From Oligoflexia bacterium (GTDB lineage: Bacteria > Bdellovibrionota_G > JALEGL01), in the NCBI GenBank assembly GCA_035326705.1, contig DAOLES010000010.1, positions 1 through 58,157 of the forward strand: a stretch of DNA of 58,157 nucleotides, read 5' to 3'. Below the pieces are notes generated by a model. That model was not told the origin of the DNA, did no database searches, and was given only the letters and a program-made list of their open reading frames with translations. This document shows positions 52,119-58,157 of the stretch, piece by piece. The translations under genes and the position numbers were made by a program. Position 1 is the stretch's first letter; each line of letters opens with the position of its first letter.

Positions 52119-55100
52119 TTACTCCCTGACATTTCTTATTGCTTTACGTTCATCTCCCACAATTCTTGGCGTTACAAAAATCAAAAGTTCAGATCGTCTT
52201 ACCGTTTTATTGTAGTTCTTAAACAATGCCCCAATGATTGGAATGCGGTGTAACACAGGCAGGCGAGACTGGTTTCCACCTGAGGATGTTGAGTATATCC
52301 CCCCAATAACAGTGGTATTGCCACTCTTTACCAAAACTTCTGTACTCGCTGTACGTTGGTCAATGGTTGGATTTCCATCTACCGATGCAGAAAAGTTTGG
52401 TTCATCACGGGTAGCACTAATACTCATTAAAATTGATCCATCATTGGTGATATGCGGTGTAACCGTCAAACTGGTATTTGCCGTCTGAAAGTTAACATTG
52501 GTTCCTAAGTTATCACTTTGGGTTTGATAAGGTATTTGTGTACCGGCAGAGATAGTAGCAGAACTATTATCCAAAACCGTTACTTTAGGTGAGGATATTA
52601 ACTTAAAGTTACCTTCTTGTTCACCAAGAGCAATAGCCAGATCCAAATCCAGAATATTATTGATACTTCCTAAACGTAAATTTGCTTGAGTATTAATTGC
52701 TCCAGCTTCTACAGGAAAGTTTAAAGCAAAGTTGGGTATACCAATAGAGTTGGGGAAAAATAAACCTGTTGGATTCCCAGTTGCTGATGTAAATGAAGCA
52801 CTCCCTGACCAATTGATACCAAATGAACGGGTAAACGTGGTGGTTGCCTCTACAATTCTAGCTTCAATTGTAACCTGTGGGGTCTGCGTATCTAAAATAT
52901 CAATCATTCTTTTGGCTTTATCCAAATGCTCTCTGATATCTTTTATAATCAAGGTATTGGTTCTACTATCAATATCTACTGTACCTCTATCACTTAAAAC
53001 ACTTTTTACTTGTTTTTCTAAAGTTCCTGCTTGAGCAAAACTTACTGGCTTAAATAATATATCCAAAGGTTTCACTGCTTTTGCTGCTTTCTCAGCATCC
53101 GCAGCCGCTTCTTTTTCTCGTTGCAAATTAGCTGCAGGCGCAACACGAATAATATTGCCATACTTCTCAAACCATAGGCCACGTGTTTGTAAAATAATTG
53201 CAAATGCCTGATCCCAAGGCACCTCATCCAAGCGTATTGTAATTCTACCTGTAACATCATCAGAAATAATAATATTGAACTGTGAAATCTCTGCAATCAG
53301 CTTAAAAATGCTTTTAACCTCCGCATCTTTAAAATCTAAAGAAATGCGTCTACCTGTGAATTTTTTTCCTTCAACAGCACCTGATAAGATTGATCCCATT
53401 TGACTTAGTGGCTCTCCATCAGCAATCGTATCACTCATGAACTCTTCTTTTACATAGGCATAATTTTTAATTTTATTGCTATCTTGAACCTCTAAACCCA
53501 AAGGATTCTCTATCACCCGTTCCTGAGGAAAAGTATTCTTAACATCATCCTCTAAACCTTGTACCTCAATTAAGTCATTCGCTAAAGTCTCAACTTGGTT
53601 TTGATTATCAGTAATAACTGGACGTGTTGCACGGGCCACAGTTTTTGATTCTTGTGGTCTTGCATTTGACTTTGATAAAGAGTTTGTATCTTCTACATTA
53701 TTTAGTGCAAGCGTTTCATTGTTGGTTAACAAAAGTCTATTATCCGCAACAACTTCTTGTTCTTGCTTTTTAGGACTAACCCTAACCAACAAACCTTTTT
53801 CTTCTTCTCCAACTTCAAAAATTGCCTGATCTTTCAAAGATAATTCAACCAAGATATTATTTTTGTCCGCTTTTTTAATACTTAAATCATTGATTGCTGT
53901 GCCAGAATAGTTTTGCTGCTTTAATAATTTTTTTAACTTAGATTTTTTGTATGCAACGTTGTTCAATTCTATTTTTAGCACATCAGGTTGAGAGTTAAGT
54001 ATTTCATAATCAACATTATTATCCAATACTAATTTTAATAAAGCTTGTTCTTTGTCTTTTTCTAACTGCAAACTATTCAAATGATTGATCGTTGTTGTTT
54101 TACTTTCTTGACGCTTAACAGATGCTAAAGCTTTTGCATTATTGACTTTAGTTGCATTGTTTGGAGAAGAAACAACATTGCTATTCATTGCTGCCAGGTC
54201 AAGAAAGCTGTTTTCTTTTAATTCTGAACTATTTACTTGAGTGCTTGTAGCTGTATTATCAAGTGCCACCATAGATACCGCAGCATCTTTTGTTTTATCT
54301 TGCTTTACTTTACTTTCATTTTTTATCTTATCCCTTGATGCAATATCAGTTGTTTTGTTCATTGTGGGCACCACATCAGGAATACTTTTTGATGGGATAT
54401 ATACTTTTAACCTATTATCACTTTTTGATACTTTGTAAGTTGCATGATCAATCCCAGATAAATCAATCACAGCTCTTGTTTTATTTTTTGCTTCCCCCAG
54501 TCTTATCTGAGACACTTCATCACTTAAAACAGAAACTGTTTTACCTTCCGTTAGCACATTTTCAACGTCTTGGAGATCAAACACAATTCTGTTTGGTCCA
54601 TTTAAAGAAAAGTCATGATATTCTTTAATAGGCTCTGAAAAAATCAACTCAATCTCTGTTCCATCTATCTGCGGACGAGATAATATTTTAATCAATTGAT
54701 TTTTATTGGCAGAGGTTATTTTTGATTGGAATCCAGTTTGATTTGTTTTGGGTGTTTGTACATTGTCTTGATCTAGGTTCTCCATAAGAGAAAACTCAGC
54801 AATGGACAGATTATCATTTTCTTGTGGCAAAGTATTTCTTACATTTGGAGCCAATATTTTTAACGCCAGACCATTGCTTAACGCATGTGCTTCGTATTCA
54901 ACATTTTTATTTAAAACAATGACCACTCGACTTAAAATATTATTATTGTCATTAAACTCGTTGACCGTAACCTCTTTAACAACATTACTGGTAGAGTTGA
55001 TAACACTGTCATTGAGTAAATTACGCGTGTTCACTAAGTCAACCACAATTCTTTGTGGGTCAGAAAGTCTAAAAATATTAGGTGAAAGCGCTTTTTCCGC

Positions 55101-55310
55101 TTCAAATTTAATAACAAGATGACCTTCATTATCTTGTAGCGTTAAACTTTTAAGACCATTAATTTGTGTTACACCTGTTTCTATTTTTTTCTGCTGTTTA
55201 ATATCAGAGATTTTTTGTTTACTTTGACTACAACCCCATAAAGCAAAAAAACCAACCGCAAATGCAATACCAGCTTTTTTAATAACAAACTTTTTATTAA
55301 CTCTAATCAT
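52119..55310 (-). CDS. pilQ: Type IV pilus secretin PilQ
   Basis: 1063 aa. Signal peptide ending ALWGC (possible lipid Cys27). Three AMIN-type peptidoglycan-binding beta domains are visible in the first half (LKSLTLQDNEGHLVIKFEA; DGTEIELIFSEPIKEYHDF; LNSLQLEKDKEQALLKLVLDN), joined by Ser/Asn-rich linkers. The STN/N0 domain (about 655-740, ISLDFKDAEVKSIFKLIAEI) and N1 (about 755-820) precede the secretin barrel (about 825-1060, VEATTTFTRSFGINWSGS, LISSPKVTVLDNSSATISAG, GNTTVIGGIYS). It is larger than most PilQ (700-900 aa) because of the AMIN repeats. It forms the outer-membrane channel for pili. Confidence 0.95.
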   Translation of the reverse strand: MIRVNKKFVIKKAGIAFAVGFFALWGCSQSKQKISDIKQQKKIETGVTQINGLKSLTLQDNEGHLVIKFEAEKALSPNIFRLSDPQRIVVDLVNTRNLLNDSVINSTSNVVKEVTVNEFNDNNNILSRVVIVLNKNVEYEAHALSNGLALKILAPNVRNTLPQENDNLSIAEFSLMENLDQDNVQTPKTNQTGFQSKITSANKNQLIKILSRPQIDGTEIELIFSEPIKEYHDFSLNGPNRIVFDLQDVENVLTEGKTVSVLSDEVSQIRLGEAKNKTRAVIDLSGIDHATYKVSKSDNRLKVYIPSKSIPDVVPTMNKTTDIASRDKIKNESKVKQDKTKDAAVSMVALDNTATSTQVNSSELKENSFLDLAAMNSNVVSSPNNATKVNNAKALASVKRQESKTTTINHLNSLQLEKDKEQALLKLVLDNNVDYEILNSQPDVLKIELNNVAYKKSKLKKLLKQQNYSGTAINDLSIKKADKNNILVELSLKDQAIFEVGEEEKGLLVRVSPKKQEQEVVADNRLLLTNNETLALNNVEDTNSLSKSNARPQESKTVARATRPVITDNQNQVETLANDLIEVQGLEDDVKNTFPQERVIENPLGLEVQDSNKIKNYAYVKEEFMSDTIADGEPLSQMGSILSGAVEGKKFTGRRISLDFKDAEVKSIFKLIAEISQFNIIISDDVTGRITIRLDEVPWDQAFAIILQTRGLWFEKYGNIIRVAPAANLQREKEAAADAEKAAKAVKPLDILFKPVSFAQAGTLEKQVKSVLSDRGTVDIDSRTNTLIIKDIREHLDKAKRMIDILDTQTPQVTIEARIVEATTTFTRSFGINWSGSASFTSATGNPTGLFFPNSIGIPNFALNFPVEAGAINTQANLRLGSINNILDLDLAIALGEQEGNFKLISSPKVTVLDNSSATISAGTQIPYQTQSDNLGTNVNFQTANTSLTVTPHITNDGSILMSISATRDEPNFSASVDGNPTIDQRTASTEVLVKSGNTTVIGGIYSTSSGGNQSRLPVLHRIPIIGALFKNYNKTVRRSELLIFVTPRIVGDERKAIRNVRE

Positions 55311-55866
55311 CAGCTTTCAGTCCTCCAGATAAAGCATCTACATTATCTTTTTCTAACTCAATTCTAGTTTCTTTTAAGGCAATATTACCCGAAGCAGGGT
55401 CACGATACTCTTCCTCTACATAAACACTATCTCTGGCAACTCTTGCAACTTTGCCTTTATTACGACCTATTCTTGACATCCGTCTCACAACATATGTTTC
55501 ACCGTCAGGTGCCTTAATCATTCCCCTTGGATCAGCAATTCCCCAAATAATTCCAACTAAAGATAACTCCGCCAACTGGTATTTTTCTAACGGTGATTCA
55601 ACAATATTCACCACATTGTCTTGTTTAAGGTTGTACGGTTCAAAAGGGTTTCTTTTTCCTTCTGGATCATAAAAATAAACATTTTTTTCTGTTCCAAAAC
55701 GGCTTGAAGGTTGAATTAACTCTTGTTTTTTAGCAACGTTGACTTGAGGATTTTTATTAGCTTGATTTGGGTCATTGCCATTAGAAACTTTTTCACCACA
55801 AGCGGCTAACAACACAAAAGCGCTTGGTAAAACAAAACGAAACATAGACTCTATGATTTGCTTCAC
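55303..55866 (-). CDS. pilP: Type IV pilus lipoprotein PilP
   Basis: 187 aa. Lipobox FVLLAACGEK (lipid Cys after AA). The family segments KRNPFEPYNLKQ, ELSLVGIIWGIADPRGMIKAPDGETYVVRRMSRIGRNKGKV are conserved PilP features, with the beta-sandwich that binds PilQ N0 and PilO/PilN. It connects the inner-membrane PilMNO complex to the secretin. It overlaps pilO by 4 bases (ATGA) and pilQ by 8. Confidence 0.93.
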   Translation of the reverse strand: MKQIIESMFRFVLPSAFVLLAACGEKVSNGNDPNQANKNPQVNVAKKQELIQPSSRFGTEKNVYFYDPEGKRNPFEPYNLKQDNVVNIVESPLEKYQLAELSLVGIIWGIADPRGMIKAPDGETYVVRRMSRIGRNKGKVARVARDSVYVEEEYRDPASGNIALKETRIELEKDNVDALSGGLKADD

Positions 55867-56423
55867 GAGTTACCCCCAAACATATAGGTTGTAGCTTTAG
55901 CCGTTACGGTTAGGCTTTTGTCTGCAACTCGTTCAAAAACAATATCAGAAACATTGATAATTCTCTTTAACTTGCCCACTCTATCAATAAACTTTGCTAT
56001 ATCATGAAAGCTACCTTCAAACTTTATAGTCATGGTCAAGCTCGCATAAAACCCTTTATTGGCCCTATTTTGCGGCTTAAAACTTATCAAACGAACATTG
56101 GTGACGTTGGCTTCCTTTGAAATAGCTCTTAAAACACCTTGAATATCTTCTTCATTTGGCAACAACAACAAAGCTCTCTTCAACTCTTCATCTAAAAAAG
56201 CAACTTGGGCAATAAAGCTTTCAAGGTTATCTGCTATAGCTTGACTTTCACTGTATTCTTTTTCTAATTTAGAAATTTCTTTTTGATTTTTATCTATTTC
56301 AGCATTTCTCGACGAAATAAAAAATTGATACTCAACAAACAATATAACCAACAGTAAAAAGCACAGCACCCCCATTTTTAATGCTTTAGGTTGTTTTTCA
56401 AACTGAGCGAGGAACTGGTTCAT
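55863..56423 (-). CDS. pilO: Type IV pilus alignment protein PilO
   Basis: 186 aa: a short cytoplasmic N-terminus, one TM (about 15-33, KMGVLCFLLLVILFVEYQFF), a periplasmic coiled coil (about 35-85) and a ferredoxin-like domain (LPNEEDIQGVLRAISKEANVTNVRLISFKPQ). It heterodimerises with PilN. Overlaps pilN by 4 bases and pilP by 4, so translation is coupled along the run. Confidence 0.93.
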   Translation of the reverse strand: MNQFLAQFEKQPKALKMGVLCFLLLVILFVEYQFFISSRNAEIDKNQKEISKLEKEYSESQAIADNLESFIAQVAFLDEELKRALLLLPNEEDIQGVLRAISKEANVTNVRLISFKPQNRANKGFYASLTMTIKFEGSFHDIAKFIDRVGKLKRIINVSDIVFERVADKSLTVTAKATTYMFGGNS

Positions 56424-56998
56424 GATTTACCCCCTTCAGTTGATTCATTATTTTCAATATTATAATTTACATTACATACAATGTTAAAACGCTTAAACGA
56501 TGCCTCAGGCCTTTGGCCATGTTCAACTTGAACCAATTTTATATCTTGAAAAAACTTTGACTGATTGAGCTGATCAACAAACTGCGATACAGTTGGCCCA
56601 TCAACTGCAACTCCAGATATTTCTAATCGCTTATTGTTTTCTTTAAACTCCGTTAACCAAGCTTTTTCCGGCAAAACATAAGTAAACTCTTCTAATAACT
56701 TTACCGGACCAGATCTACTGTTATCCAAATCTTCAATTGTTTTAATTTTACTCTCTAGATCTTGCTTTTTCTTTTTAAAGTCCTCCACTTGTTTTTTAAT
56801 GCTCGCTAATCGACTAATTTTTGTTTTTAAATCTGCAATGGTTGTTTGTTGTTTTTTAATTTTACTATCGTAAGTTTTATTAACCACAAAACATACAATG
56901 ATTAAAAAAACACAGGTGACAACGCCTGCTCCAAGTTGAAACAATGCATTTTCTTTTCTAATATTTGCTTTTGTAGGTAAAAGATTAATGCGAATCAT
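56420..56998 (-). CDS. pilN: Type IV pilus assembly protein PilN
   Basis: 192 aa. It begins MIRINLLPTKANIRKENA, containing the PilN cytoplasmic motif INLLP that docks into PilM. One TM (about 22-45), a coiled coil (about 50-95) and a ferredoxin-like periplasmic domain follow (GPTVSQFVDQLNQSKFFQDIKLV). Overlaps pilM by 4 bases (ATGA) and pilO by 4. Confidence 0.95.
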   Translation of the reverse strand: MIRINLLPTKANIRKENALFQLGAGVVTCVFLIIVCFVVNKTYDSKIKKQQTTIADLKTKISRLASIKKQVEDFKKKKQDLESKIKTIEDLDNSRSGPVKLLEEFTYVLPEKAWLTEFKENNKRLEISGVAVDGPTVSQFVDQLNQSKFFQDIKLVQVEHGQRPEASFKRFNIVCNVNYNIENNESTEGGKS

Positions 56999-58089
56999 AG
57001 TTCAAGAACTTCCCTTAACGCTAGACCAACAGCAACACCAGCTACAGGACCAATGTCTTTAATTTGCTCTTCATCAAACTTTGCACCATCAATGTAAATT
57101 GATTTAAAAGGATCAATAATTTCAGTTGGTAGCTCGGTATTTTGCATTATAGAATCTTTTAAACCCGGGGACTTTGCGCCTCCACCAGTTAAAAAAATGG
57201 CTGAAACATCTTCAGACATTGCCTGAGAAGCAAAAAAGTCAATCGAACGTTGAATTTCAACTGCTATAGATTCTGAAACTGCATGCAAGATAGCTCCAAC
57301 TTCATTACTTTCAGATAAATTACCGATGGACTCTGAGTTTTCCATATTAATTTTACCGCCAATTTTAAGGTCTTCTGCTTCTTCAAAACTGACTTGTAAT
57401 TGTTTTTGAATATCTGAAGTATAGTTAACCCCACCTAAAGGCACATCCCTTGTGAACTTTGAGCTTCCTTGGCCAACAATATTTATATTTGTCATACTTG
57501 CCCCAATATTGGCCACAAGCACTGTTCTATCTAAAAATTCTGGGTAGTTTACTTCAAACATGTTACCCACTGCTAAAACATCTAAATCAATCACCACCGG
57601 CTTTAAAGAGGCCCCTTCAAACACACTAACATAGTCTGCAATCACTTCTTTTTTTGCTGCTGCAAGCAGGATTTCCATCTCGTCAAAGCCAGCGCCTTCG
57701 CCAGCTTCCTTTAAAATTTTAACATCCAAATTTACTTCAGACACGTCAAAGGGTATGTATTGATCTGCATCCCACTGAATGGATTGTTCCAGCTCATCTA
57801 TGCTCATTTGTGGCAACACCAATTTTTTAACAATCACTGAGTTACCGCTGATTGACGTTGCTACATTTTTCTCTTTTATATTTTCTAGTTCATACAACTT
57901 ACTAATTGTATCAATCACCATAGCACTATCCATAATTGCACCCTCGATGATTGTATCTTTAGGCAATGGCAACATCCTAAAATGCTTAAGATGGTACTGA
58001 TTATCAGCAACTTTCTCAAGCGCTACTAACTTGATTGAACTTGACCCTAAGTCAACGCCAACTAATTCATTTGATCTTTTAAAAAACAA
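56995..58089 (-). CDS. pilM: Type IV pilus assembly protein PilM
   Basis: 364 aa. I place the start at the TTG at 58089 (LFFKRSNELVGVDLGSSS) because AGAGGAGAAG lies 1-5 bases upstream and PilM proteins normally begin about 10 residues before the GVDLGSSSIK motif. A longer frame remains open past 58134 to the window edge. PilM is an actin-like (FtsA-type) cytoplasmic ATPase: VGVDLGSSSIKLVALE (phosphate 1), VLVANIGASMTNINIV (phosphate 2) and IFLTGGGAKSPGL (adenosine). It binds the PilN N-terminal peptide. First gene of pilMNOPQ on the minus strand. Confidence 0.94.
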   Translation of the reverse strand: MFFKRSNELVGVDLGSSSIKLVALEKVADNQYHLKHFRMLPLPKDTIIEGAIMDSAMVIDTISKLYELENIKEKNVATSISGNSVIVKKLVLPQMSIDELEQSIQWDADQYIPFDVSEVNLDVKILKEAGEGAGFDEMEILLAAAKKEVIADYVSVFEGASLKPVVIDLDVLAVGNMFEVNYPEFLDRTVLVANIGASMTNINIVGQGSSKFTRDVPLGGVNYTSDIQKQLQVSFEEAEDLKIGGKINMENSESIGNLSESNEVGAILHAVSESIAVEIQRSIDFFASQAMSEDVSAIFLTGGGAKSPGLKDSIMQNTELPTEIIDPFKSIYIDGAKFDEEQIKDIGPVAGVAVGLALREVLEL

Positions 58090-58108
58090 CCTTCTCCTCT
58101 GTTTCTTA

Positions 58109-58130
58109 AAGGGAAAATCGCTTTTCCCTT
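58109..58130 (-). promoter_or_regulatory. GNRA-capped hairpin before the pilM ribosome site
   Basis: On the minus strand AAGGGAAAA - GCGA - TTTTCCCTT is a perfect 9-bp stem with a GNRA-type tetraloop, located 8 bases before the pilM ribosome site. A second weak inverted repeat (CAAACAAAAA at 58132-58141 and TTTTTGTTTG at 58148-58157) runs to the window end. Possible translational control or upstream gene end; part of the context is cut off. Confidence 0.35.
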
Positions 58131-58157
58131 GCAAACAAAAAACGTGGTTTTTGTTTG

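Noticed and set aside
53072..53296. Extra open frame inside pilQ
   Set aside because: Same strand but other frame of a well-supported secretin; amino-acid composition is not protein-like.
1..58157. Prophage, transposon, CRISPR-Cas or toxin-antitoxin locus
   Set aside because: No integrase, transposase, terminal repeats, Cas genes, spaced direct repeats or toxin-like pairs were found.

Overview
The window is about 58 kb of AT-rich (visibly well under 45% GC), densely coded chromosomal DNA from a Gram-negative bacterium. The Gram-negative assignment rests on an Omp85/TamA-like barrel with a TamB partner, a PilQ secretin with PilP, a small OmpW-like porin and several lipoproteins. The gene mix (pilMNOPQ, Roadblock/LC7 protein, homodimeric AceE, AcnA, HemQ, TPR proteins) fits a low-GC 'deltaproteobacterial' lineage such as Bdellovibrionota, but no rRNA or tRNA is present, so this is inference. 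I see no prophage, transposase, CRISPR array or integrase; the window is mostly core chromosome with small accessory patches.

Layout. 0.05-5.6 kb: mainly minus strand, with a YeeZ-like dehydrogenase, a DUF4397 protein, a KirBac potassium channel, an exported dienelactone hydrolase, a plus-strand Lys-rich disordered protein, a small membrane protein and HemQ. 5.6-12 kb (minus): secA, an M23 peptidase, a PP2C phosphatase and recN. 12.1-15.5 kb (plus): gpsA, a DCC-family thiol protein, glutathione peroxidase and a TIGR01777 epimerase fused to an SRPBCC-like domain. 15.5-20 kb: a thiol-dioxygenase cupin, a large polytopic membrane protein, a type IV pilin-like protein and a GT2 glycosyltransferase. 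20.2-22.7 kb (minus): an fmdB-groES-groEL operon with a recognisable promoter, a 5' hairpin and a strong terminator.

22.7-28.8 kb is the most accessory stretch: an exported SET-domain protein, a decayed histidine-kinase fragment, a lipoprotein with four GIGDELPS repeats, a large AAA/TPR protein whose Walker A lacks its lysine, and a zinc-ribbon/HEFGH membrane peptidase. 28.8-36.2 kb (minus) is tamB-tamA-SDR, tightly coupled. 36.2-43.8 kb (plus) holds an EI24 protein, aceE, acnA and a small outer-membrane protein. The 620-base gap between aceE and acnA contains an unlisted 43-codon gene on the minus strand with a strong ribosome site and a folded leader, plus a separate long stem-loop. 43.9-58.1 kb (mostly minus) contains a DUF4230-like protein, yggX (plus), a VKOR-DsbA fusion, lgt, a long TPR protein, accC-accB, a Roadblock protein, a short TPR protein, a lipoprotein and pilQPONM.

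How it works together: SecA, Lgt, VKOR-DsbA and TamA/TamB form an envelope-biogenesis theme; pilMNOPQ is the type IV pilus alignment complex, reading directly into TPR, Roadblock and fatty-acid-synthesis genes. Several starts were moved downstream of the longest open frame where a ribosome-binding site, signal peptide or family length favoured it. The best candidates for something undescribed are the folded leader with its 43-aa gene (39785-40011), the stem-loop at 40134-40221, the exported SET protein, the GIGDELPS-repeat lipoprotein, and the pilin/membrane-protein/GT2 cluster.
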